From REEP01 sp964603915 (GTDB lineage Bacteria > Pseudomonadota > Alphaproteobacteria > Rhodospirillales > Defluviicoccaceae): DNA of 34,075 nt. The notes beneath the pieces were generated by a model that worked only from the letters and a program-made list of their open reading frames with translations, ran no database searches and was not told the origin of the DNA. Shown here one piece after another: positions 1-7,644 of the stretch. Numbering within the stretch: position 1 is the first letter of the stretch; the number at the start of each line of letters is the position of its first letter. The stretch is taken from NCBI GenBank assembly GCA_964603915.1, contig CAZRWU010000018.1:1-34075 (forward strand), given 5' to 3'. The translations under genes and the position numbers were made by a program.

Positions 1-151
1 GGCAGATATTGACTGAGATCGAGGACGCGAACGCCCTCCACAAAGCGTCTGAGCATTTCCCCCCCCTTTGTCCGCGAACGTCGGCCTACGTCCGCGAGCT
101 GACAGTTTTCGTTATGATGCCATGCAGCCCACTTCCAGCAAAACGGGAGGC

Positions 152-205
152 TCGAAGCGCCGCTTCAGGCAGGCACGCGAATAGCCTGCGGAAAGCGGCG
201 CTCGA
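152..205 (-). terminator. Stem-loop downstream of clpA
   Basis: A long imperfect hairpin lies 16 bases after the clpA stop. Arms GCGCCGCTT (157-165) and AAGCGGCGC (193-201) pair perfectly, a 3x3 internal loop follows, then GCAGGC (169-174) pairs with GCCTGC (184-189) around a 9-base loop. TCGA at 152-155 and 202-205 extends the base with one bulged A. There is no clear U-run after it on the minus strand, so it may be a 3' end stabiliser, a Rho-linked end or a bidirectional barrier rather than a classic intrinsic terminator. The rest of 1-220 shows no gene I can support. Confidence 0.5.
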
Positions 206-220
206 TGACCTTCTAGGCCC

Positions 221-2539
221 TTACCGGACGTCCGCCGGCTGCTGGTTTTTGCGCCTCTTGCTTGGTGGCGTTGGCGGCGCCTCGCCGGTCTCGGGATAGG
301 CAAAAGTAGGCTGCCCGTCCTTGATGCCGACCTGCACCACGCCGCCTCTGGCGAGCTTGCCGAACAGCAACTCTTCGGCAAGAGGCCGCTTGATATGCTC
401 CTGAATCACCCGCGCCAGCGGCCGCGCCCCAAACCGCTGATCGTAGCCCTTCTCGGCAAGCCACTTGCGGGCCTCCTCGGTGAGCTCGATCGTGACCTGC
501 CGATCCGCCAGCTGAACCTCAAGCTGCATCACAAACTTCTCGACCACCCGGCCGACCACCTCGGGCGAAAGTGCGGCGAAGGGAATGATCGCATCAAGGC
601 GGTTGCGGAACTCCGGCGTGAATGTCCTCTCAATCGCCTCGGCATCGTCACCGGTGCGTTCGTTGCGCTCAAAGCCGATGGCCGGCTTTGACAGCTCCGC
701 CGCCCCGGCATTGGTGGTCATGATCAGGATGACGTTGCGAAAGTCGACCACCTTGCCGTTGTGATCGGTAAGCTTGCCGTGATCCATGACCTGCAGAAGG
801 ATATTGAAGAGATCGGGGTGCGCCTTTTCGATTTCGTCAAGCAGAAGCACCGTGTGAGGCTGCTTATCGATGGCGTCGGTAAGCAGCCCGCCCTGATCGA
901 ACCCCACATATCCCGGCGGCGCGCCGATCAGCCGCGACACGGTGTGCCGCTCCATGTATTCCGACATGTCGAAGCGGACCAGTTCAATGCCAAGAACATG
1001 GGCCAGCTGCCGCGCCACCTCCGTCTTGCCGACGCCTGTCGGGCCGGAGAAGAGATAGCATCCGATCGGTTTCTCCGGCTCGCGCAGTCCCGCGCGCGCC
1101 AGCTTAATCGCGCTCGCCAAGGCGCTGATTGCCCGCTCCTGGCCGAACACGACCGTGCTGAGATCGCGCTCCAGCGTCTGCAACACTTTCCGGTCGTCCG
1201 AGGACACGCTCTTGGGCGGGATACGGGCGATCTTGGCGACCACATCCTCCACGTCCTTCACCGTCACCGTCGTCCGCCGACGATTCGGTGGAAGAATCAT
1301 CCGCGCCGCTCCCACCTCGTCGATCACGTCGATGGCCTTGTCGGGAAGCTTGCGATCATGGATATAGCGAGCCGCCAGTTCCACGGCCGCGCGCAACGAT
1401 TCCATCGTGTAGCGGACATGATGATGCGCTTCGAAATACGGCTTCAATCCGCGCAGGATCTTGACGGTATCCTCCACTGTCGGCTCGTAAATATCGATCT
1501 TCTGGAACCTCCGCACCAAGGCGCGGTCCTTCTCGAAGTGATTGCGATATTCCTTGTAAGTGGTCGAGCCAATGCAGCGGAGGCTGCCCGAGGCGAGCGA
1601 AGGCTTCAGAATGTTGGACGCATCCATCGATCCGCCGCTCGTGGCGCCGGCGCCGACAACCGTGTGGATCTCGTCGATGAACAAAACCGCGCCAGGAGTG
1701 CCTTCAAGCTCGGAAATAACGTTCTTCAGCCTTTCCTCGAAGTCTCCTCGGTAGCGCGTACCCGCCAGCAGGGCGCCCATGTCGAGGGCGAAAATCACCG
1801 CGTCCTGCAGGACTTCCGGCACCTCGGCCATGACGATCCTGCGCGCCAATCCCTCGGCGATGGCGGTCTTGCCGACCCCAGGATCGCCGACGTAGAGCGG
1901 ATTGTTCTTGCTGCGCCGACAGAGAATCTGAATTGTGCGTTCGATCTCGGCGTCGCGGCCGATCAATGGGTCGATGCGGCCCTCGGCCGCCTTGCGATTC
2001 AAATCAACGCAATAGGCTTCCAGCGCTTCATGCCCCTTGCGGACCACGCGCTCAGATGCAGCTTCCTCATCCGCCCCCTGAACCGTCCGACGCCGTCCCT
2101 CGCCCGGCACTTTCGCAATGCCATGAGCAATGAAATTAACCGCATCAAGGCGCGTCATCTCCTGCACCTGCAGGAAGTAGACGGCATGCGATTCGCGCTC
2201 CGAGAAAAGCGCCACCAGGACGTTGGCGCCGGTAACCTCCTCGCGGCCGGAAGACTGGACGTGGATGACCGAGCGCTGAACCACCCTTTGAAAACCGGCC
2301 GTCGGCTTCGGATCGGCGCTCGACGTCGATTTCAGCCCATCAAGCTCGTGCTTGACGAAGTCGGCGAGATCCTGGCGCAACTGATCGACATCAACACCAC
2401 AGGCCCGCAGGACCGGCACGGCGTCTTCATCCTCGGTCAACGCCAGCAGCAAGTGTTCCAGCGTCGCATATTCATGCCGTCGCTCGGTGGCGAGGGCAAG
2501 GGCCCGATGCAGGCTCTGCTCCAAGTTACGCGATAGCAT
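221..2539 (-). CDS. clpA: ATP-dependent Clp protease ATP-binding subunit ClpA
   Basis: ClpA is the AAA+ unfoldase that feeds substrates, including N-end rule substrates delivered by ClpS, into the ClpP peptidase in the cytosol. At 772 residues it has the usual family length. It shows an N-terminal Clp repeat domain (start MLSRNLEQSLHRAL), a first AAA module with Walker A GDPGVGKT at residues 218-225 and Walker B LFIDEIH, and a second module with SGPTGVGKTE around 497-506 and LLLDEIEKAHPDLF. The ClpP-docking loop is IGF at 621-623. The ATG at 2539 follows a GAAGGATG ribosome site and begins 3 bases after the clpS stop, so the two genes form an operon and are probably co-translated. No clpP is present in the window. 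Identity is very secure. Confidence 0.97.
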   Translation of the reverse strand: MLSRNLEQSLHRALALATERRHEYATLEHLLLALTEDEDAVPVLRACGVDVDQLRQDLADFVKHELDGLKSTSSADPKPTAGFQRVVQRSVIHVQSSGREEVTGANVLVALFSERESHAVYFLQVQEMTRLDAVNFIAHGIAKVPGEGRRRTVQGADEEAASERVVRKGHEALEAYCVDLNRKAAEGRIDPLIGRDAEIERTIQILCRRSKNNPLYVGDPGVGKTAIAEGLARRIVMAEVPEVLQDAVIFALDMGALLAGTRYRGDFEERLKNVISELEGTPGAVLFIDEIHTVVGAGATSGGSMDASNILKPSLASGSLRCIGSTTYKEYRNHFEKDRALVRRFQKIDIYEPTVEDTVKILRGLKPYFEAHHHVRYTMESLRAAVELAARYIHDRKLPDKAIDVIDEVGAARMILPPNRRRTTVTVKDVEDVVAKIARIPPKSVSSDDRKVLQTLERDLSTVVFGQERAISALASAIKLARAGLREPEKPIGCYLFSGPTGVGKTEVARQLAHVLGIELVRFDMSEYMERHTVSRLIGAPPGYVGFDQGGLLTDAIDKQPHTVLLLDEIEKAHPDLFNILLQVMDHGKLTDHNGKVVDFRNVILIMTTNAGAAELSKPAIGFERNERTGDDAEAIERTFTPEFRNRLDAIIPFAALSPEVVGRVVEKFVMQLEVQLADRQVTIELTEEARKWLAEKGYDQRFGARPLARVIQEHIKRPLAEELLFGKLARGGVVQVGIKDGQPTFAYPETGEAPPTPPSKRRKNQQPADVR

Positions 2540-2542
2540 CTT

Positions 2543-2899
2543 TCATCCTTCGTCGCTTCCGTCCTTTTCGATCGTGCACTGCAGGGGATGCTGATGCTGG
2601 CGCGCCAGTCCCATGACCTGATTGACCTTGGTCTCGGCCACCTCATAGGTGAACACGCCACAGACACCGACACCGCGATGGTGGACGTGCAGCATAATCT
2701 GAACCGCTTCCTCGTGATTCTTGCCGAAAAAGCGCTCCAGCACATGGACGACGAACTCCATCGGCGTATAGTCGTCGTTGAGCATCAGCACCTTGTACAT
2801 CGACGGCTTTTTGGTCTTGGATCGCGGCTTCGTCGCCACGCCCGTCGTTGGACTGCCGGGCGACGTTGTTGGGGGCGTCGGTCGTTTCGGCTCACTCAT
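2543..2899 (-). CDS. clpS: ATP-dependent Clp protease adaptor ClpS
   Basis: ClpS recognises N-degron substrates and hands them to ClpA. The 118-residue protein has a disordered Pro/Thr/Lys-rich N-terminal tail of about 30 residues followed by the ClpS core, with MLNDDYTPMEFVVHVLERFF around residues 39-58 (the Asn-Asp-Asp and Met form the N-degron pocket) and HHRGVGVCGVFTYEVAE. It is immediately upstream of clpA with a 3-base gap. The 300-base region 2900-3199 upstream separates it from pgm on the same strand; it probably carries the clpSA promoter, but I could not pick out a convincing pair of hexamers there. Confidence 0.96.
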   Translation of the reverse strand: MSEPKRPTPPTTSPGSPTTGVATKPRSKTKKPSMYKVLMLNDDYTPMEFVVHVLERFFGKNHEEAVQIMLHVHHRGVGVCGVFTYEVAETKVNQVMGLARQHQHPLQCTIEKDGSDEG

Positions 2900-3123
2900 C
2901 GTTACCGTCTAACCATCTATTGCCGTCCACCGATGTTCCTGCTGCTACACTAGAAATGCGCTCACACGAAAACCCTACCATACTACGAATATATGCGTTT
3001 TTCGTTGATGCGAAAGAGCCGTCTCCTCCCCGATCATGAAAAAGCCACGCGGATGAAAAAAAGCGGAACATGCGGCAGCAAAGTCACGCCGGCGCGTCCC
3101 TGGCCAGCTGAAAGGTCGCGCAA

Positions 3124-3188
3124 CCGGGGCAGAGCGAAAGCGTGGCTCCGCCGACGTCACAACGGCGGCCTGCATCGCTTTGCCCCGG
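3124..3188 (-). terminator. Nested stem-loop downstream of pgm
   Basis: CCGGGGCAGAGCG (3124-3136) and CGCTTTGCCCCGG (3176-3188) are complementary at 12 of 13 positions. Inside them CCGCCG (3148-3153) pairs with CGGCGG (3163-3168) around a 9-base loop. The structure begins 11 bases after the pgm stop codon, so it most likely ends or protects the pgm transcript. It is not directly followed by a U-run on the minus strand. Confidence 0.45.
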
Positions 3189-3199
3189 CGCGACAGCGG

Positions 3200-4834
3200 T
3201 CAGGTGATCACGGTCGGCTCGCTGCGACCCGTTCGCGGCTCGATTCCGGCGACCTCGCGGGCGATAGCGACCAGTTCCGACAGGACCTTGGCAGTCGGTT
3301 GCTGGTGGCGAGCAGGCTCCGGCTCATACCGCTCAAGATAGACGCGCAGGGTTGCCCCTTCCGTACCCGTTCCGGACAAGCGGTAGACGATCCGCGAACC
3401 GTCGGCAAATCCCAACCGAATACCCTGCCGGCTGGCCGTGCTTCCATCGACCGGATCCGTATAGGCGAAATCATCGGCGAAGCTGACCTCATAGCGGCCG
3501 AACTGGCGACCCGGCAAAGACTTCAGCCGGGACCTCAGATTTTCCATCAAGCCCTCGGCCGCGTCCGTGTCGATTCCTTCGTAGTCATGCCGGGAGTAGA
3601 AATTACGCCCGTACTTGCGCCAGTGCGCCTCGACAATGTCGGCAACCGGCTTCTTGCGCGCGGCGAGGATATTCAGCCAAAACAGCACCGCCCACAGCCC
3701 ATCCTTCTCCCGGACATGGTTGGAGCCGGTGCCGAAGCTCTCTTCGCCACATAGGGTCACGCGGCCCGCATCCAGCAGATTGGCGAAAAACTTCCAGCCC
3801 GTCGGCGTCTCGAAGCTATCGATGCCCAGGTCGGCGGCGACCCGGTCGGGCGCTTGGCTGGTCGGCATGGAACGGGCAATTCCAGCAAGACCGCCGGCAT
3901 AGCCCGGCGCGACGCTGGCGTTCGCCGCGATCACCGCCAGACTATCGCTCGGCGTCACAAAGAACCGCTTGCCGATGACCATGTTGCGGTCGCCATCGCC
4001 GTCGGAGGCCGCGCCAAAGTCGGGGCCGCCTGGATCATCCACTGCCGCAACAAGGTCATGGGCATGAACGAGATTGGGATCAGGATGGCCGCCCCCAAAG
4101 TCCTCAAGCGGCTGTCCATTGATGACCGTGCCGGCGGCCGCTCCGAGCCGTTCTTCAAGAATCGCCCGGGCGTAAGGGCCGGTCACCGCGTGCATTCCAT
4201 CGAAGCACATGCGAAACCGTCCCGACGCGAAAAGCTCCGCGATGCGATCGAAGTCGAACAGAAACTCCATCAGTTCGGCATAATCCCGAACCGGGTCGAA
4301 AACCTCGACCTGCATGCCGTCGAACTGGCCGGATCCGAGACGATCGATATCGATGTCTGGAGCATCAACGATATGGTACTTGGAAATCTCCAGGCTGCGC
4401 GCGTAGACCGCGTCCGTGATTTTCTCCGGCGCCGGGCTGCCATTGCTGGTATTGTACTTGATTCCGAAGTCCTCGGTGGGGCCGCCCGGGTTGTGGCTGG
4501 CGGAGAGGATGATCCCGCCGAACGCCCGATGTTTGCGGATGACGCACGAGGTCGCCGGCGTCGACAGGATGCCGCCCTGACCGATCATGACCCGGCCGAA
4601 ACCGTTAGCGGCAGCCATCTTGACAATGGTCTGAATCGCTGCACGGTTGTAATAGCGGCCATCGCCGCCAACCACGAGAGTCTGTCCGTGGTAGCCTTCA
4701 AGCGTGTCGAATATCGACTGAACGAAATTCTCTAAATAGCGATCTTGCTGAAATGCTGCGACTTTCTTGCGGAGGCCCGAGGTTCCGGGCTTCTGGCCTT
4801 CGTAGGGCTCTGTTGCAACCGTCTTCACGCTCAT
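3200..4834 (-). CDS. pgm: Phosphoglucomutase, alpha-D-glucose phosphate-specific
   Basis: Interconverts glucose-6-phosphate and glucose-1-phosphate in the cytosol, supplying glucose-1-P for UDP-glucose and glycan synthesis. The protein (544 residues from the chosen start) has the class I PGM order: substrate-binding start GQKPGTSGLRKK, the phosphoserine loop SASHNPGG with the catalytic Ser at residue 113, the Mg-binding DGDGDRN, the sugar-binding GEESFGTGSNHVREKDG, and the phosphate-binding SGTGTEG near the C-terminus. I chose ATG 4834 (MSVKTVATEP) over the in-frame ATG at 4858 because a G-rich AAGGGGGCGGG ribosome site sits just upstream of it and homologues start here. It is monocistronic as far as can be seen, divergent from dacA, and followed by a stem-loop. 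Confidence 0.93.
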   Translation of the reverse strand: MSVKTVATEPYEGQKPGTSGLRKKVAAFQQDRYLENFVQSIFDTLEGYHGQTLVVGGDGRYYNRAAIQTIVKMAAANGFGRVMIGQGGILSTPATSCVIRKHRAFGGIILSASHNPGGPTEDFGIKYNTSNGSPAPEKITDAVYARSLEISKYHIVDAPDIDIDRLGSGQFDGMQVEVFDPVRDYAELMEFLFDFDRIAELFASGRFRMCFDGMHAVTGPYARAILEERLGAAAGTVINGQPLEDFGGGHPDPNLVHAHDLVAAVDDPGGPDFGAASDGDGDRNMVIGKRFFVTPSDSLAVIAANASVAPGYAGGLAGIARSMPTSQAPDRVAADLGIDSFETPTGWKFFANLLDAGRVTLCGEESFGTGSNHVREKDGLWAVLFWLNILAARKKPVADIVEAHWRKYGRNFYSRHDYEGIDTDAAEGLMENLRSRLKSLPGRQFGRYEVSFADDFAYTDPVDGSTASRQGIRLGFADGSRIVYRLSGTGTEGATLRVYLERYEPEPARHQQPTAKVLSELVAIAREVAGIEPRTGRSEPTVIT

Positions 4835-5231
4835 GTCCCGCCCCCTTATTTTCACCATCCCAAGTTGACGACTGTCGTCGACACATTAGCAAGCTTGAAT
4901 CGCAACGCCAACCAAAGCGGGAGGCTGTCCGAGCCCGCCCCCTCCATGCCCACACGCATATCGCTCTGGCCGCACCCGCTTGTGCCGGGCAGGACGCCGG
5001 TCCGAGCGAGCGCTAATTCTTGCTTTACGAGCAATCACTTGCGGATGAGCAATCCTTTGATCTTTGTTTCGGTGTCGCGGTGACTTGTTGCATTTAACGA
5101 ACATCGCCGCGCAACGTGTTGTTCAAGCGAAATTTGCCTTGTCTGACCCCCCCTACTTAAGGTTATGATGTGGCGAGATCGTGTCTCAACCATTCCGCGC
5201 AGGACAGCAGCAGGGGATCAGGGGAGACGTC
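4835..5231. other. Divergent intergenic region between pgm and dacA
   Basis: About 400 bases without a supportable gene. It should hold the promoters of the divergently transcribed pgm and dacA. It is less GC-rich near 5020-5140, and a candidate plus-strand promoter is listed separately. No RNA gene or repeat was recognised. Confidence 0.5.
5139..5169 (+). promoter_or_regulatory. Candidate sigma-70 promoter for the carboxypeptidase gene
   Basis: TTGTCT at 5139-5144 and TATGAT at 5164-5169 resemble -35 and -10 hexamers, but the 19-base spacer is longer than ideal. The -10 lies 62 bases before the chosen start codon at 5232. This is read by eye only. Confidence 0.3.
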
Positions 5232-7139
5232 ATGTCCGTCAGCCGTGGCTTGCGATGTATGTTCCACGCGACCGCTTTAACGATCGGTCTTGCGCTTGTT
5301 GTGCACGCGGCGCCAACCCACGCCCGCTATGCCGCGCTGGTCGTCGATGCGAGCAGCGGTCGAGTCCTTCACGAAGAAAATGCCGACGAGCGTAACTATC
5401 CGGCGTCGTTGACCAAGATGATGACGCTTTACATGGTGTTCGAAGCGCTCGAACAGGGACGCTGGTCGCTCAATCGTCAACTGCCCGTTTCCGCCAATGC
5501 CGCGGCCCAGCCGCCCTCGAAGCTCGGTCTGCGTAAAGGCCAGACCATCAAAACCAAGGACGCCATTCTGGCTCTGATCACGAAATCCGCCAATGACGTC
5601 GCCGTGGTTCTAGCCGAAGGGCTGGCCGGCAGCGAAAGCAAGTTCGCGGCAATGATGACAACGAGGGCCCGGCAGTTGGGCATGTCGCGAACGACATTCC
5701 GAAACGCTTCGGGCCTTCCCGACACCCGGCAAGTCACGACGGCGCGCGACATGGCGATCCTGGCAATGGCTTTGCTTCGGGACTTTCCTCAGCATTACTC
5801 GTATTTCTCGACGCGCAGCTTTGCCTTCGGCGGGATCCGGCACGGCAATCACAATCGCCTCCTGAGCGAATACAATGGCGCAGACGGCATCAAGACCGGC
5901 TATATCCGGGCGTCCGGTTACAACTTGGTCGCCTCCGCGCGCCGTGGCGGCCGCCGCATAGTCGGCGTCTTGTTGGGAGGACAGACGGCAGCCCAGCGCA
6001 ATCGACGAATGGCAAGCCTGCTCGACACCGGCTTCCGCAAGATGGACACCACCTTGGCGGAGGACATTTCGCGGCCCCGCGTCGGTCTTGACGTCGCGCA
6101 CGTCCTCCCGACGGCGCGGCCGTCCCTCCCCGCTGCTTCGTCATCGCGCGCCTCCAAAACCTTGGATTCAGCTTGGGGAATCCAAGTGGGCGCGTTCACC
6201 GATGCCGCATCGGCGCGGCAGGCGGCGCAGCGGGCCGTGACCATGACCCGCTCTCTTACAGGCGATGGCGTCATCCATGTCGAACCCACCGGTCGACGCA
6301 ACAATCTTCACCAAGCGCGCATTGGCAACCTTGGGCGTGCAGAATCCACCCGCGCCTGTGGCATTCTGACGCGCAAAAAAATGAAGTGCATGGTTTTCAA
6401 GCTTGACCGCCCGATTGCCGTTGCCGGGGCAACGGCGCCAGCGCTGTTCGAAAGACCGCTCAGCAAGCCTCGGTCGCTTGCTGAAGCGGTGCTGCAAATC
6501 AGTGGAGGTGAGGGAATCGGCGAGAGTGACCGGATGTGGGGCATTCAAGTCGGCGCCTATCGCAGTCCCGAACCCGCTCTGAACATGGCGACTACGGCCT
6601 CCGCGAAAGCGGAGGAACTGCTGCAGGACGGCGTCGTCACCGTGGTCGAGAAAAGCGAAAACAGCGGATCGTTTTATCTGGCGCGGGTTCATGGGCTGAC
6701 CCGCAGCGCTGCCGAAGCCGCTTGCGCCGAGCTACGCAAAAGCAAGATCGATTGTCTGATTGTCCAATTGATCGAGGAAACGCACGCCGGCTGGGACTTG
6801 ACCTCCATGATTGCCGATTTGCGGCCCACGGCAGTTAAACCTGAAGGAAGCGCTTCTCTCAATGCCGAAGACTGGGGAATCCAGGTTGGCGCGTTTCCCG
6901 CCAGCGGGCAGGCTCGGTCGACGGCGCAAAAAGCGGTTGACACGCTTCCTCAAACCCTTGAGCCAGGCCTCATTCAGGTCGTTCCGCTTGCCACCAAGAA
7001 GAACGGCACGGTGTATCGCGCTCGCATCATCGGGATCGACAAGAGCAGCGCTCATCAAGCTTGCCGTTTGCTCTCGCTCAAGGGATTCGCATGCATGGTT
7101 CTGCGCGTCAGCGACGACAGCCTAGCAAGCGCCAGCTAA
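5232..7139 (+). CDS. D-alanyl-D-alanine carboxypeptidase (PBP5/6 type) with three SPOR domains
   Basis: Periplasmic serine peptidase (S11) that trims the terminal D-Ala of peptidoglycan pentapeptides. The 635-residue protein has a signal peptide (hydrophobic TALTIGLALVVHAAP, cleavage probably after THA), then the catalytic domain with Ser59-Leu-Thr-Lys62, SAN at 119-121 and KTG at 221-223. After a Pro/Ser-rich linker come three SPOR units starting with WGIQVGA at residues 315, 436 and 548; SPOR domains bind denuded glycan strands at division sites. Most family members of this kind carry no SPOR domain or one. Start ATG 5232 is preceded by GGGGAGAC and puts the signal peptide at the N-terminus; the in-frame GTG at 5181 would add 17 unlikely residues. 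No C-terminal amphipathic anchor is seen; the SPOR repeats may replace it. dacA-like, but the exact paralogue cannot be named. Confidence 0.93.
   Translation: MSVSRGLRCMFHATALTIGLALVVHAAPTHARYAALVVDASSGRVLHEENADERNYPASLTKMMTLYMVFEALEQGRWSLNRQLPVSANAAAQPPSKLGLRKGQTIKTKDAILALITKSANDVAVVLAEGLAGSESKFAAMMTTRARQLGMSRTTFRNASGLPDTRQVTTARDMAILAMALLRDFPQHYSYFSTRSFAFGGIRHGNHNRLLSEYNGADGIKTGYIRASGYNLVASARRGGRRIVGVLLGGQTAAQRNRRMASLLDTGFRKMDTTLAEDISRPRVGLDVAHVLPTARPSLPAASSSRASKTLDSAWGIQVGAFTDAASARQAAQRAVTMTRSLTGDGVIHVEPTGRRNNLHQARIGNLGRAESTRACGILTRKKMKCMVFKLDRPIAVAGATAPALFERPLSKPRSLAEAVLQISGGEGIGESDRMWGIQVGAYRSPEPALNMATTASAKAEELLQDGVVTVVEKSENSGSFYLARVHGLTRSAAEAACAELRKSKIDCLIVQLIEETHAGWDLTSMIADLRPTAVKPEGSASLNAEDWGIQVGAFPASGQARSTAQKAVDTLPQTLEPGLIQVVPLATKKNGTVYRARIIGIDKSSAHQACRLLSLKGFACMVLRVSDDSLASAS
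6174..7121 (+). repeat. Three tandem SPOR-domain coding repeats
   Basis: Units begin at 6174, 6537 and 6873, each opening with codons for WGIQVGA(F/Y), at spacings of 121 and 112 codons. Each unit ends with the same pattern: Ala-Cys, ten residues, Cys, then a hydrophobic strand (ACGILTRKKMKC, ACAELRKSKIDC, ACRLLSLKGFAC). The DNA of the units is clearly diverged, so this is an old protein-level duplication rather than a recent DNA repeat. Confidence 0.85.
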
Positions 7140-7170
7140 GGCAGAACGCCAAGTGCGAGCAGGACAAGAC

Positions 7171-7593
7171 CTAATCGGCGCTCCAGGTCCGGAACGCGCG
7201 CAGCCGCGCGAGATAACGACGTTTGTGCCGGCGGCGCCAGGCCGCCAGGGTCCATTCTTCGGTCGAAGCGGGAACCCAAGCCTTCGCCATGAACCCATGG
7301 GCGTTGACGCGGCGGCGGTTACGCCCATACACCGTTAGAGGGACGAGATCGTATTCTTCCCCCTCGAACGTTTTCAACCGTTCGATCTCTCTGGGAGTGA
7401 CTCCCCCGACCACTGCGCCGTCGACTTGGGCCTCAGGAGCGTTTACGAGAATCGGGTAGGAAGCGCCCGCGCGGCAGACACGCCGATAGCCATTGATCAC
7501 GGCTTGGCAACGATTATGAAAGGAAGCCGATCTTCCTGTAACCAGGGCGAAAACATCATCGTCGAGAAGAGTGCCATAGACAAATAGCACCAT
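7171..7593 (-). CDS. Gamma-glutamylcyclotransferase (AIG2/GGCT-like) family protein
   Basis: A 140-residue protein of the GGCT-like/AIG2 fold, recognised from the N-terminal FVYGTLLDDDVF (the YGTL phosphate/substrate loop) and the downstream GGVTPREIERLKTFEGEEYD, which supplies the conserved acidic residue. Family members release 5-oxoproline from gamma-glutamyl amines or peptides, or trim related amide bonds; the substrate here is unknown. In alphaproteobacteria such small proteins often sit beside housekeeping genes without a known link. It lies 51 bases after the phosphomannomutase gene on the same strand and may be the last gene of the galU-ugd-pmm transcript. It converges with the carboxypeptidase gene. 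Confidence 0.8.
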   Translation of the reverse strand: MVLFVYGTLLDDDVFALVTGRSASFHNRCQAVINGYRRVCRAGASYPILVNAPEAQVDGAVVGGVTPREIERLKTFEGEEYDLVPLTVYGRNRRRVNAHGFMAKAWVPASTEEWTLAAWRRRHKRRYLARLRAFRTWSAD

Positions 7594-7644
7594 CGCCGCA
7601 ACGCCCGATTAAACCTTCGTCGCTGTCCGCGATCACGCCCGGAG

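Noticed and set aside
761..2536. Long plus-strand open frame of 591 codons opposite clpA
   Set aside because: It is fully antisense to the unmistakable clpA gene; high-GC genes routinely leave such open antisense frames, and its composition (many Arg, His, Gln) fits a shadow.
2993..3754. Plus-strand frame of 253 codons over the pgm 3' end and clpS upstream region
   Set aside because: It overlaps pgm on the opposite strand for most of its length and shows no recognisable motif; the codon bias belongs to pgm.
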